Origin: Phycisphaerales bacterium
GTDB taxonomy: Bacteria > Planctomycetota > Phycisphaerae > Phycisphaerales > UBA1924
Assembly: GCA_017642965.1 (NCBI GenBank)
Contig: JAEPOJ010000018.1
Span: 1-64,000, forward strand
Length of the DNA: 64,000 nucleotides
Reading direction: 5' to 3'
In this document: piece by piece, positions 52,363 to 61,504 of the stretch
Layout of the letters: each line of letters begins with the position of its first letter
How positions within the stretch are numbered: position 1 is the stretch's first letter
Translations under genes and position numbers: made by a program
Notes under the pieces: model-generated
Database searches by the model: none
What the model saw: only the letters and a program-made list of their open reading frames with translations
Told to the model about the DNA's origin: nothing

Positions 52363-55074
52363 ATGCGAATGGATAAACTCACAACGCTCGCACAGCAGGC
52401 GCTGGCCCAGGCGCAGCAAACCGCCATGGGCAACAGCAACCCCGAGGTGGGTGGGCTGCACGTGCTTGATGCGTTGATTGATGATCAGAACGGGCCGGTG
52501 GTTGCGATTCTCAAGAAGGTCGGAGCCCCCGTGGCCCAGCTAACACAGATCGTGAAGAGCGAGCTGGGGCGGCTGTCGACGACTTCGTCCGGTGCGGGCA
52601 GCAGCGGGCGTGAGATCATGGAAGTTCTCGGCAAGGCCGACAAGGCTGCCGAGTCGATGGGCGATCAGTTCATCTCCTGCGAGCACCTGCTGATCGCGCT
52701 GAGTGAGATCGGCGGCAACGTCAGAGAGATCCTCAAGACGCACCACGCGGACACCAAGTCCATCAAGCAGGCGATCGAGGAGATCCGGAAGGCATCGGGC
52801 GTGCAGAACATCAATGATCCGAACGCCGAGGCATCGTTCGAGTCGCTCAAGAAGTACGGCATCGACCTGACTGATCGGGCGCGCGATGGCAAGCTCGACC
52901 CGGTGATCGGTCGCGATGAGGAGATCCGTCGGTGCATGCAGGTGCTCTCGCGTCGGACGAAGAACAACCCGGTGCTGATCGGTGAGCCCGGCGTGGGCAA
53001 GACCGCGATCGCAGAAGGCATCGCCCTGCGGATCATTAACGGCGACTGCCCTGATGGGATGAAGGACAAGCGGATCATCGCGCTTGATGTCGGTCAGCTG
53101 CTCGCGGGCGCGAAGTACCGCGGCGAGTTCGAGGATCGCCTCAAGGCGGTCCTGCGCGAGGTCGAGGGCTCCGACGGGCAGGTGATCCTATTTATCGACG
53201 AGCTGCACACGATCATCGGTGCGGGGGCTGCCGAGGGCGCGGTGAGCGCGGGCAACCTGCTCAAGCCGGCCCTGGCACGCGGCGAGCTGCGCTGCATCGG
53301 CGCGACGACGCTGGACGAGTACCGCAAGCACATCGAGAAGGACGCGGCGTTCGAGCGCCGCTTCCAGAAGGTCCTCGTCGACGCCCCGAGCGTCGAGGAG
53401 ACCGTGGCGATCCTGCGCGGCTTGAAGGAGCGCTACGAAGCGCACCACGGCGTGCGGATCCAGGACAGCGCGATCCTCGCGGCCGCGTCGCTGAGCGATC
53501 GCTACATCACGGACCGGTTCCTCCCCGACAAGGCGATCGACCTCGTGGACGAGGCGGCGAGTTCGCTGCGCATGGAGATCGACTCGATGCCCGTGGAGCT
53601 CGATGAGCTGCGCCGGAGGATCATGCAGCTGGAGATCGAGCGCGAGGCGCTCAAGCTGGATGCTGAGAGCGACAGCAGCAAGAAGGAGATCCAGCGCGTG
53701 GAGTCCGAGCTGGCCGGGCTGCGCGAGCAGAACAACGCGCTGACCGCCCGCTGGGAGGAAGAGAAGCAGGACCTCGACGTGGTGCGGAGCATCAAGAACG
53801 ACATCGACGCGAAGCGGACCGAGCTGGAGCAGGTGCAGCGCGTCGGTGACTTGGAGCGGGCCGCACGGATCCAGTACGGCGACCTGGTGGAGTTGCAGAA
53901 GCAGCTCGATCAGGCGGAGGCGAACATCGACGAGCGTCAGGCCAAGGGCGAGGTCCTCATCAAGGAGGAGGTTGACCCGGAGGCGGTGGCGCGAATCGTC
54001 GGTCGCTGGACGGGCATCCCCGTGAGCAAGCTCGTCGAGGGTGAGCGTGAGAAGCTCGTGCGCATGGAGGAGCACCTCAAGTCGCGCGTGGTCGGTCAGG
54101 ACGACGCGCTGGTCGAGGTGTCCAACGCGGTGCGCCGCTCGCGCGCGGGGCTGGGCGATCCGAGCAAGCCGATCGGCAGCTTCCTGTTCCTGGGCCCGAC
54201 GGGCGTGGGGAAGACGGAGACCTGCAAGGCGCTCGCGGAGTTCCTGTTCGACACGGAAGACGCGCTGGTGCGGATCGACATGAGCGAGTACATGGAGAAG
54301 CACGCGGTGAGCCGCCTGATCGGTGCGCCTCCCGGCTATGTCGGGTACGAGGAGGGCGGTGCGCTCACGGAGGCGGTCCGTCGCCGCCCGTACGCGGTGA
54401 TCCTGCTCGACGAGGTCGAGAAGGCGCACCCGGACGTGTTCAACGTGCTGCTGCAGCTGCTCGACGACGGTCGTCTGACCGACGGTCAGGGTCGGACGGT
54501 GGACTTCAAGAACACCATCGTGGTGATGACGAGCAACATCGGCAGCCAGAAGATCCTCGAGATGGCCGAGCGCGGCAGCGAGGACTGGGAGATCGAGGCG
54601 GCGGTACGCGACCTGATCCGTCGCGGCCCCGGTGCGGACTTCGATGCCCAGGGGCTCAAGCCGGATCTGGAGTCGGGTAAGCTCAACGCGAACCTGAATG
54701 TCGGGATGCGTGAGCAGTTCTTCCGCCCCGAGCTGCTCAACCGGATCGACGAGGTCGTGGTATTCCACCAGCTCAAGAAGGAGGTCCTCGACGGGATCGC
54801 GGAGATCATGCTCCAGGGTTTGCGTCAGCGTCTGAGCGAGCGTGATATTGAGCTGGAGATGACCGATGCCGCCAAAGCCCAGCTCATCAGCGAGGGCTAC
54901 GACCCGGCGTACGGTGCGCGCCCGCTGGCACGCACGATCCAGAAGCGGATCGAGAACCCGCTGGCGAGCCGGATCCTGTCGGGCGAGTTCGACGCGGGCG
55001 ATCGGGTGATCGTGGACGCGGCGGGCACGAGCTTTAGCTTCAGCAAGGGCAGTGCGGAGCACGCGGGCGCGTAA
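52363..55074 (+). CDS. clpB: ATP-dependent disaggregase ClpB
   Basis: A 903-residue AAA+ chaperone that, with DnaK, resolubilises aggregated proteins. Order: Clp N domain (about 1-150), first AAA+ module with [20 protein letters not shown] and [13 protein letters not shown], the coiled-coil middle domain (about 400-540), and the second AAA+ module with [19 protein letters not shown] and [13 protein letters not shown]. Length is slightly above the usual 860. The start at 52363 has a strong AGGAGG upstream. A hairpin terminator follows. Confidence 0.97.
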   Translation: MRMDKLTTLAQQALAQAQQTAMGNSNPEVGGLHVLDALIDDQNGPVVAILKKVGAPVAQLTQIVKSELGRLSTTSSGAGSSGREIMEVLGKADKAAESMGDQFISCEHLLIALSEIGGNVREILKTHHADTKSIKQAIEEIRKASGVQNINDPNAEASFESLKKYGIDLTDRARDGKLDPVIGRDEEIRRCMQVLSRRTKNNPVLIGEPGVGKTAIAEGIALRIINGDCPDGMKDKRIIALDVGQLLAGAKYRGEFEDRLKAVLREVEGSDGQVILFIDELHTIIGAGAAEGAVSAGNLLKPALARGELRCIGATTLDEYRKHIEKDAAFERRFQKVLVDAPSVEETVAILRGLKERYEAHHGVRIQDSAILAAASLSDRYITDRFLPDKAIDLVDEAASSLRMEIDSMPVELDELRRRIMQLEIEREALKLDAESDSSKKEIQRVESELAGLREQNNALTARWEEEKQDLDVVRSIKNDIDAKRTELEQVQRVGDLERAARIQYGDLVELQKQLDQAEANIDERQAKGEVLIKEEVDPEAVARIVGRWTGIPVSKLVEGEREKLVRMEEHLKSRVVGQDDALVEVSNAVRRSRAGLGDPSKPIGSFLFLGPTGVGKTETCKALAEFLFDTEDALVRIDMSEYMEKHAVSRLIGAPPGYVGYEEGGALTEAVRRRPYAVILLDEVEKAHPDVFNVLLQLLDDGRLTDGQGRTVDFKNTIVVMTSNIGSQKILEMAERGSEDWEIEAAVRDLIRRGPGADFDAQGLKPDLESGKLNANLNVGMREQFFRPELLNRIDEVVVFHQLKKEVLDGIAEIMLQGLRQRLSERDIELEMTDAAKAQLISEGYDPAYGARPLARTIQKRIENPLASRILSGEFDAGDRVIVDAAGTSFSFSKGSAEHAGA

Positions 55075-55102
55075 TCACAAGCTCTCTCTCCCTGTGTGTG
55101 CG

Positions 55103-55133
55103 CAAGCCGCCGGCTGGAATGGTCGGCGGCTTG
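55103..55133 (+). terminator. terminator after clpB
   Basis: The 10-bp stem CAAGCCGCCG / CGGCGGCTTG has an 11-base loop and a weak T-tract. Confidence 0.7.
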
Positions 55134-55254
55134 TTCCTGCGCCAAAATCGTGTTGGTTATAAATAGGTATCCATGAAAATGGACACCGTTGACTGTTCGA
55201 TTTTCGGTACGGACGTATTGCCCCTGATCGCTGTGAATCGAAGTATGGCCCACT

Positions 55255-56631
55255 ATGGCCGGACCTATCGACATCCCGAAGTCAGATCGTGATCTTCACC
55301 CGACCGCCGCGGACCGCCTGCTTTCACCGTTCCATCGGTTCATGAAGTTCGAAGCCGCGGGCGGCGTGCTGCTCATCCTTTGCGCCTTGGGCGCGATGAT
55401 CTGGGCCAACTCGGGCTGGGCCACAAGCTACAACGAGCTGTTCTATCAGAGCATGGTCACGGTCGGCTTTGGCGACTGGGCGCTGAGCAAGCCATTCATC
55501 CTGTGGATCAACGATCTGCTGATGGCGGTGTTCTTCCTGCTTGTTGGTTTGGAGATCAAGCGGGAGGTGCTGGTGGGCGAGCTGCGGAGCCCGAAGAAGG
55601 CGGCTCTGCCTATCGCGGCGGCGATCGGTGGCATGGCCATCCCCGGGCTGGTCTACGCGCTGGTGAACATGGGGCAGGAATCGATGAACGGCTGGGGCGT
55701 GCCGATGGCGACGGATATCGCGTTCGCGCTGGGCGTGCTCGCGCTGTGCGGGTCTCGCGTGCCGCTCTCGGTGCGTGTGTTCCTTACGTCGCTGGCGATC
55801 GTGGATGACCTGGGGGCGTTGATGGTCATCGCGATTTTCTATACCGAGGAGATCGGTTTGGATTATCTCGGGTACGCGGGCGGGTTGCTGGTGCTGATGG
55901 CGATCCTCAACGCGATCGGTGTGCGGCGTGTGCTGGTGTACATGCTGCTCGGCCTGGTCGTGTGGTACTTCGTGCTCAAGAGCGGCGTGCACGCGACGAT
56001 CGCGGGCGTGATGATCGCGATGACCATCCCCGCCAAGACACGCGTCGATCAGGCGCGGTACAGCGGGTTCGTGCGCTCGATGCTCGACCGGTTTGATGGC
56101 GACTCCAAGGGCAGCGAGCGCGCGTGGACAACCGGAAAACAGCAGTCCGCGGTGCTCGCTATCGAGGACGCGGGTCACAAGGTCGAGACGCCCGTGCGTC
56201 GCCTTGAGCACTCGCTGATCCCGTGGGTCGCGTTCCTGATCCTGCCCGTGTTTGCATTGGCGAACGCGGGTGTTCCGATCAGTGGCGGCGGCGAGGAAGA
56301 AGCAGCCGGTTCTGTCTGGTCGAGCCGGGCGCTGTGGGGCGTGGTGCTGGGGCTGCTCGTGGGCAAGCCGGTTGGCGTGTTCGGCTTCGCCTGGGTCGCC
56401 AACAAGATGGGCATCGGTGTGCTGCCCGAGGGCGCGAGCTGGCGTCACGTGTTCGGTGCGGCGTGGCTGTCGGGCATCGGGTTCACGATGGCGCTGTTTA
56501 TCGCGAACCTCGCGTTCAGGAGCGCGACGGATCTTGACGCGGCCAAGCTGGGCGTGCTCGGCGCGTCGGTGGTTGCGGGCATCGTGGGGTTTGCAATCCT
56601 GATCACCGCGCCCAAGCCGCAGCCGTCCTGA
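55255..56631 (+). CDS. nhaA: Na+/H+ antiporter NhaA
   Basis: A 458-residue antiporter that exports Na+ in exchange for H+ at the inner membrane. Twelve helices are predicted by eye. Family blocks are FFLLVGLEIKREVLVGEL, MATDIAFALGVLALCGSRVP, and FLTSLAIVDDLGALMVIAIF with the paired Asp residues of the ion site. The cytoplasmic loop (about 250-310) is longer than in E. coli. No ribosome-binding site is clear. A terminator follows. Confidence 0.96.
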   Translation: MAGPIDIPKSDRDLHPTAADRLLSPFHRFMKFEAAGGVLLILCALGAMIWANSGWATSYNELFYQSMVTVGFGDWALSKPFILWINDLLMAVFFLLVGLEIKREVLVGELRSPKKAALPIAAAIGGMAIPGLVYALVNMGQESMNGWGVPMATDIAFALGVLALCGSRVPLSVRVFLTSLAIVDDLGALMVIAIFYTEEIGLDYLGYAGGLLVLMAILNAIGVRRVLVYMLLGLVVWYFVLKSGVHATIAGVMIAMTIPAKTRVDQARYSGFVRSMLDRFDGDSKGSERAWTTGKQQSAVLAIEDAGHKVETPVRRLEHSLIPWVAFLILPVFALANAGVPISGGGEEEAAGSVWSSRALWGVVLGLLVGKPVGVFGFAWVANKMGIGVLPEGASWRHVFGAAWLSGIGFTMALFIANLAFRSATDLDAAKLGVLGASVVAGIVGFAILITAPKPQPS

Positions 56632-56647
56632 TGATGTTCACAAAGAT

Positions 56648-56672
56648 GAAGACACCCATAGTGGGTGTCTTC
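56648..56672 (+). terminator. terminator between convergent genes
   Basis: A perfect 11-bp stem (GAAGACACCCA / TGGGTGTCTTC) with a 3-base loop lies 16 bases after the nhaA stop. Confidence 0.85.
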
Positions 56673-56697
56673 TCAAGTGCGGGTTGTCGGCTGATGC

Positions 56698-57384
56698 TCA
56701 GCGCTTGCGTCGTGTCGAGATCAGGCCACCCAGGGCCAGCATCGAGAGTGCGGACGGGGTCGGCACGCCCCAGGTCACGTCGTCGAACGCGACGTAGTCC
56801 GCGATGCCGGTGTTCCCGATGACCGGGATGTTGATGCGGATGGTGTCGAAGGCGTTCGCGGTGATGATCCCGTAGAACTCGATCGAGAAGAACTGGTTCG
56901 AGGGGTAGAAGAAGTCATCGACGATCTGGCCGTTCTCGAATGTCGTGACATTGAACCCGTTGGCCGAGGGCGCGAACTCGGCGCCCGAGAGGTCGAAGCC
57001 GAAAGCGCTGATCGCGTTTGCGAACGTGAACTCTGCTGAGTAGGAGCCGGTCTGCGGCATGTCGGGGGCACCCGGCACGATGATGTTGCGCCCGAACGCG
57101 AGGTAGTTCCGCCCGTTGAAGGTGGTGTTCTCGAAGCCGTTGCCGTTGGGATCGCCCGCATCGATGTACGATGAGACATTCCCGGAGGGCAACGCCACGC
57201 CCAGGCCCGAGTCGAGGATGGTGGGGAGCGCAAGATCGCCAAGCGATTCGGACTCGAATGTTTCGATGCTCAGTGCGCCCGCGTCTGCGTTGAAACTGTT
57301 GCGGTCCGCGTACGTGCTGTACCCGCCGGCGTTGGCGAGTGTTGCGGTGAGCGTGAGCGCGGTGATTGCGTTGCTGATCTTCAT
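56698..57384 (-). CDS. PEP-CTERM-like exported protein
   Basis: A 228-residue protein with a signal peptide (MKISNAITALTLTATLANA), a strand-rich body (FTFANAISAFGFDLSGAEFA, YVAFDDVTWG) and a tail PTPSALSMLALGGLISTRRKR, of the PEP-CTERM class like that at 25865-26473. The body resembles the common PEP-CTERM beta-sandwich with FDDV near the tail. GAGAGG precedes the start at 57384. Confidence 0.85.
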   Translation of the reverse strand: MKISNAITALTLTATLANAGGYSTYADRNSFNADAGALSIETFESESLGDLALPTILDSGLGVALPSGNVSSYIDAGDPNGNGFENTTFNGRNYLAFGRNIIVPGAPDMPQTGSYSAEFTFANAISAFGFDLSGAEFAPSANGFNVTTFENGQIVDDFFYPSNQFFSIEFYGIITANAFDTIRINIPVIGNTGIADYVAFDDVTWGVPTPSALSMLALGGLISTRRKR

Positions 57385-57965
57385 GGGATTCCTCTCGTGC
57401 TTGATGCATTGGTTGATGGGTTGCGCGGGCCTCGTGACACACGAGGCGACGCCCACGCTTCAAAGCGAGAGGAGCGGTATCTGAGGGACACGCTGGTTGG
57501 AATATTTGCACACAAGCTGATCTCAATGTTGCGAGGCAACTGTTTACCTGTTTTGACAGACGCGGTCTCGCGTGGTGGATGCGGGGGCGCAAGTGGTGCT
57601 GCGTGAAGGGATAGTGGCGGGAATTGCACCGAATTCGGGAATTGTCTCCCGGGGGTGCAACCCGGCCCGGAACCGCGGGTGGGGGGGTGCGTATAGGGGC
57701 ACGGATCATGTCAGATCCGATGAACGCGTCGAGCAGATTCCGCTCTTTCCTGAGCATTCGGCGTATTGAAAAGTTGCAAAGCAGGCGATTCGTCCTGAGC
57801 ATCGGATGTGTGTGTGCGATCCGCTGACGATTGGGATGGATCACCATCGCGCTTCGGTCCTGCGTCCCCGGGACCGAGCGCTTCAGAACGTGTGTTGCCC
57901 GTCGCCGGGTGGGTAGGTCTCACGACAGAGCGATTGCTCGTCGTCACTCGCAATAACGGCATAAT
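57385..57965. other. gene-free stretch
   Basis: About 580 bases without a supported frame. Short runs such as CCCGGGGG and GGGTGGGGGGG occur. The downstream end leads into the RNA candidate; a CATAAT near 57960 could be its -10 box. Confidence 0.45.
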
Positions 57966-58196
57966 GCACGGCTGAACCTGGGCGGGTTGACTCGCATGGT
58001 GTGTGATGCGATCGCCCTCAGGAATGCTCTCGGTACCTCGCGTGTGTGTGCGGGTATCCGGCGGGGGAGGCCGAGAGCTGTATTGGGTCGGGTGTGTGTG
58101 CGGGGAGAGAGAAACGCCCCGACCCCGACTCGCCGGGGTGGATGACCGGCGAGTACCAGCCGGGCTGAGCTGTCCCCCTCAGCCCGGCTCTTTTTC
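57966..58196 (+). ncRNA. candidate non-coding RNA with four stems and an intrinsic terminator
   Basis: Four consecutive stems lie on the plus strand: (1) GCTCTCGG 58026-58033 with CCGAGAGC 58071-58078; (2) GGGTCGGG 58085-58092 with CCCGACCC 58118-58125; (3) ACTCGCCGG 58128-58136 with CCGGCGAGT 58146-58154; (4) AGCCGGGCTGAG 58158-58169 with CTCAGCCCGGCT 58178-58189. Stem 4 is followed by CTTTTTC, a Rho-independent terminator for a plus-strand transcript, yet no plus-strand gene lies upstream. The 5' end is only estimated, from a weak -10-like CATAAT near 57960. No match to SRP, RNase P or tmRNA signatures was seen. Confidence 0.6.
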
Positions 58197-58209
58197 TGCG
58201 CCGATCGCG

Positions 58210-58716
58210 TTAGCCCTGATCGTCCTGATACGCGCCTGAGGAATACGTCAGCTCGTAGCTGTGCGAGTAGATCTCGATGAGGTTCCCGAATGGGTCCTCG
58301 CAGTACACCATGCGATAGGGCTTCTCGCCCGGGTAGTACTCACGGATCGGCATACGCTGCTTGCCGCCGTGCTCGACGATCTTCTTTGCGAGCCCTTCGA
58401 CGTCCGGGTCCTGCACACAGAAATGGAAGACGCCCGTCTTCCAGTACTCGAAGTTGTTCTCTCGCCGCTCGGCGTTGCGGAACTCGAAGAGCTCCACGCC
58501 CACACGATCGCCCGTCGCGAGGTGCGCGATCCGGAAGCTGCCCCAGCCCTTACCAAAGACATCGTCGCACATGACGCCGATCGCCGAGTCGTCCGAGACA
58601 ATCTCGGTGGGGGGCATGATGACGTACCAGCCCAGCACGCTGGTGTAGAAATCGACGGCCTTCTCGAGGTCCGTGACGGAGATGCCGATGTGGGAGAACG
58701 TGCGTGGGTAGGTCAT
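58210..58716 (-). CDS. VOC-family (glyoxalase/bleomycin-resistance fold) protein
   Basis: A 168-residue vicinal-oxygen-chelate protein. FSHIGISVTDLEKAVDFYTS, GVFHFCVQDPDVEGLAKKIV and YCEDPFGNLIEIYSHSYE carry the paired beta-alpha-beta modules with metal-binding His and Glu positions. Substrates of the family vary (glyoxalase I, dioxygenases, resistance proteins). AAGGA precedes the start at 58716. Confidence 0.9.
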   Translation of the reverse strand: MTYPRTFSHIGISVTDLEKAVDFYTSVLGWYVIMPPTEIVSDDSAIGVMCDDVFGKGWGSFRIAHLATGDRVGVELFEFRNAERRENNFEYWKTGVFHFCVQDPDVEGLAKKIVEHGGKQRMPIREYYPGEKPYRMVYCEDPFGNLIEIYSHSYELTYSSGAYQDDQG

Positions 58717-58878
58717 GGGAAGTCCTTTCGGGGTGGTTCGCCTGTTCGCGGGCTCAAGAGAGAGAACGCGGCGCACCCGTGATCATTCCACTGTGCGTTG
58801 GGATTGGCAGGATTGGGTGTGGAATCGGGGCCCTCGGCCGGTGGGGCGCGGAGCTATCCTTCTGGCGTGGAAGATGCG

Positions 58879-59295
58879 ATGAGTGCTCCATCCGAGACCA
58901 AGCCTCCCAGAAAGCTGTTCCGGCGTCGCCATCGCCTGGCGGGCAGCGGGTACGCCCCGGTGTTCGAGGCCAAGCTGCGGAAGTCGCGTGGCGCGATCAC
59001 GGTGCACCTGCGGCCCAACGGGCTCGATGAGCACCGCCTTGGGCTGTCCGTTGGGCGTCGGTTTGGGAACGCGGCTGCTCGGTCGCGGTTCAAGCGGATG
59101 ATCCGTGAGGTGTTCCGCCTCGAGCGTTTCCGCCTCCCCATGGAGCGCGGGGGGGCCTACGACATCGTGGTCACGGCGCGGGCGCACGAGGGCGTCGGTC
59201 AGGATGTCTACCGGGCCTGGATGCTTGAGGCGATCGATGCGGCGCACCGGGTGCACGCGCGTCGGGTGGGCCGCTCGGGTGATGTCGATGGCTGA
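58879..59295 (+). CDS. rnpA: ribonuclease P protein component
   Basis: A 138-residue basic protein that assists the RNase P RNA in maturing tRNA 5' ends. LGLSVGRRFGNAAARSRFKR, MIREVFRLERFRLP, and GAYDIVVTARAHEG are the conserved blocks (the RNR-type motif is ARSRFKR). The start at 58879 has GGAAG upstream; a GTG at 58867 is an alternative. rpmH, usually upstream, is not present here. Confidence 0.93.
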   Translation: MSAPSETKPPRKLFRRRHRLAGSGYAPVFEAKLRKSRGAITVHLRPNGLDEHRLGLSVGRRFGNAAARSRFKRMIREVFRLERFRLPMERGGAYDIVVTARAHEGVGQDVYRAWMLEAIDAAHRVHARRVGRSGDVDG

Positions 59296-59593
59296 TCGGC
59301 GACTGGTGTTGTGGAAGAGGATCGCCAATCTCCCGTTCATCGGGCTGATCCTGCTGTATCGCGCGACGCTCTCGCACCTGATCGGCGGCCAGTGCCGCTA
59401 CGAGCCCACGTGCAGCCGCTACGGGCTCGATGCGTACAGGGCGTACGGGCCGGTCCGCGGGACGCGCCTGACGATCGGGCGGATCATGCGTTGCCATCCG
59501 TTTGTCAAGGGTGGGTATGATCCTGTGCCGATCCCTGATGGTGAAGAGCACGTACAGATGGACCAAGACGAGAAAGGGGCTTCGCGCCGATGA
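59288..59593 (+). CDS. yidD: membrane protein insertion efficiency factor YidD
   Basis: A 101-residue protein that aids YidC-dependent membrane insertion. IGLILLYRATLSHLIGGQCR, EPTCSRYGLDAYRAYG and IMRCHPFVKGGYDPVP are its conserved blocks. It overlaps the end of rnpA (ATG at 59288; ATG at 59282 is equally possible), as in the conserved rnpA-yidD order. Confidence 0.93.
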   Translation: MADRRLVLWKRIANLPFIGLILLYRATLSHLIGGQCRYEPTCSRYGLDAYRAYGPVRGTRLTIGRIMRCHPFVKGGYDPVPIPDGEEHVQMDQDEKGASRR

Positions 59594-60252
59594 GTCGACT
59601 CCCAGCCGCCCAACGCCGAGAGCAGCTGCTTGATGTCGCTGCGCAGCTTTTTTCTTCCCGCGGCTACGCCGGCGCGACGACGGCGCAGATCGCGAAGGAG
59701 GCGGGGATCACGGAGCCGATCATCTACCGCCATTTCAAGTCCAAGCGGGACCTGTTCGTGGCGCTGATCGAGCGAACGGGCAAGCAGACGCTGGACCAGT
59801 GGGAGACGGACCTCAAGGGGGTGGACGACCCCGGCGCCCGCCTCATGAAGATCATCGGGGAGAACCCCATGGTGTCCGAGAAGGGGCGTGACGGGTACCG
59901 GGTGCTGCTGCAGTCGATCTCCGAGGTCGAGGACCCGCTGATCCACAAGGCCGTGTCCGACCACATGACGCGCCTGCACGCGTTCATCACGCGTGAGATC
60001 GAGCGGGCGCAGGAGGCCCACAAGGTGACTGGGCGCTTCAGCGCGGGGGTTATCGCGTGGGTGCTGGTGAACGTGGGCATGGGCTACGGCGTGCTGACGG
60101 CCATGGGTGTCCCCGGGCACGGGTTCGATTCCTCGGGCGTGCACGTCAAGGACGTGCTCGCACGGATCCTTGTCGGGCGCGAGGGCCAGAAGCAAGACAA
60201 AACGACACCCAGCACCGACAAGAACGAGTCCTTCAAGCACGACGACGCTTAA
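59590..60252 (+). CDS. TetR/AcrR-family transcriptional regulator
   Basis: A 220-residue repressor with the DNA-binding helices LLDVAAQLFSSRGYAGATTA and QIAKEAGITEPIIYRHFKSK at the N terminus, and a helical ligand domain (about 75-200). It overlaps the yidD stop by four bases, so it belongs to the rnpA unit. Ligand and targets are unknown. Confidence 0.9.
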   Translation: MSRLPAAQRREQLLDVAAQLFSSRGYAGATTAQIAKEAGITEPIIYRHFKSKRDLFVALIERTGKQTLDQWETDLKGVDDPGARLMKIIGENPMVSEKGRDGYRVLLQSISEVEDPLIHKAVSDHMTRLHAFITREIERAQEAHKVTGRFSAGVIAWVLVNVGMGYGVLTAMGVPGHGFDSSGVHVKDVLARILVGREGQKQDKTTPSTDKNESFKHDDA

Positions 60253-60258
60253 CACGCT

Positions 60259-61443
60259 ATGGAGCAGGTGTACCTCGATCATCACGCGACGACCAGGCCC
60301 TGCGCCGCGTGCGTGGAGGCGGTGTCGCGTGCGCTGACCGAGCACTGGGCAAATCCGTCGAGCGTGCACCGCATGGGGCAGCAGGCGGCTCATGCGCTGG
60401 AGCACGCGCGTGGGCAGGTCGCCAAGCTGCTGGGCGCCCGCTCACGGGATATCACCTTTACCGGTTCCGGCACCGAGGCGATTGATCTCTCAATCCGGGG
60501 GGTGCTGGGCGCGCTCGCCCGCGTCAGCCCCGAGAAGCGCGTGATCATCACCAGCGAGCTTGAGCACAGCGCGGTGCGCAACCTCTGCAAGCAGCTTTCG
60601 GATCTGGGTCGGGCGCAGGTCGAGATGATCCCCATCGAGCCCGGCGGGCGCGTCTCGGTTGATGGGCTCGACGCGTTGCTCCGTGCGCATCGCGAGCGGG
60701 TGGCGCTGGTGAGTGTGCAGTGGGTGAACAACGAGACGGGTGTGATCCAGCCGGTGCACGCGATCGGCGAGTTGTGCCGCTCGGCGGGGGTGATACTGCA
60801 TTGCGACGCGACGCAATGGGTGGGCAAGATGGCGACGGACCTCGGCGGCGAGGACGCCCCGAAGATTGATCTGCTCAGCTGCAGTGCGCATAAGTTCCAC
60901 GGGCCCAAGGGTGCGGGAGCGCTGTACGTGCGCCGTGGTGTTCGCCTGCTGCCGACGATGCCGGGCTCCCAGGAGCTTGGACGACGGGGGGGGACGCACG
61001 CGCTGCCGGCGATCGTTGGGATGGGGGCAGCCGCTGAGGCCGCGGTGGGCTGGTTGTCGGACGCTACCGGGCGTGAACGCATGACGACCCTTCGTGACCG
61101 CCTCGAATCGGGGATAGTGGAGCGGTGCGCCGGTGCGCAGATCAATGGCGAACGCGACGAGCGGATCTGGAGCGCGGTGAACGTGGGCTTCCCGGGGCTG
61201 TCATCTGAGGCGTTGCTGCTGGCGCTGAGCGAGCGGGGCGTGTACATGAGCGCGGGCGCGGCGTGCGCGTCGGGGTCGCTGGAGCCGTCGCCGGTTCTGC
61301 TGGCGATGGGCGTGCCCGAGCGGGTGGCGTACGGCTCGATCCGGCTGAGTCTGTGCCGGGACACGACAGAAGCGGAAATCGAGCATGGTTGCGATGAAAT
61401 CGCGCGTGTCGTGGCGCAACTTTCGCGCGCGATGCCCGGGTGA
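60259..61443 (+). CDS. cysteine desulfurase (NifS/IscS family)
   Basis: A 394-residue PLP enzyme that removes sulfur from cysteine for Fe-S cluster or thiouridine formation. YLDHHATTRPCAACVEAV, SGTEAIDLSIRG, SAHKFHGPKGAGALYVRRG (PLP lysine) and GAACASGSLEPSPVLLAMG (catalytic Cys) are the diagnostic blocks. The gene starts six bases after the TetR gene, so it is likely in the same transcript. No iscU or iscA lies beside it. Confidence 0.95.
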   Translation: MEQVYLDHHATTRPCAACVEAVSRALTEHWANPSSVHRMGQQAAHALEHARGQVAKLLGARSRDITFTGSGTEAIDLSIRGVLGALARVSPEKRVIITSELEHSAVRNLCKQLSDLGRAQVEMIPIEPGGRVSVDGLDALLRAHRERVALVSVQWVNNETGVIQPVHAIGELCRSAGVILHCDATQWVGKMATDLGGEDAPKIDLLSCSAHKFHGPKGAGALYVRRGVRLLPTMPGSQELGRRGGTHALPAIVGMGAAAEAAVGWLSDATGRERMTTLRDRLESGIVERCAGAQINGERDERIWSAVNVGFPGLSSEALLLALSERGVYMSAGAACASGSLEPSPVLLAMGVPERVAYGSIRLSLCRDTTEAEIEHGCDEIARVVAQLSRAMPG

Positions 61444-61504
61444 TTTTTTCGTGATTCGTGCGGGTGCAGTGGTTTAGGGCACAAAAAACCGCTACGCTGG
61501 GCGC

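Noticed and set aside
53188-55062. Long minus-strand open frame over clpB
   Set aside because: It is antisense to an unmistakable ClpB and shows only Leu/Arg/His-rich sequence typical of GC-rich shadow frames.
58003-58239. Short plus-strand frame of 78 codons in the RNA candidate
   Set aside because: It runs through all four stems and the terminator, and its sequence is Gly/Arg-rich without a motif. Structure explains the region better.
60118-60142. tRNA-like GGTTCGATTCC sequence
   Set aside because: It lies inside the TetR coding sequence and no acceptor or anticodon stem can be formed.
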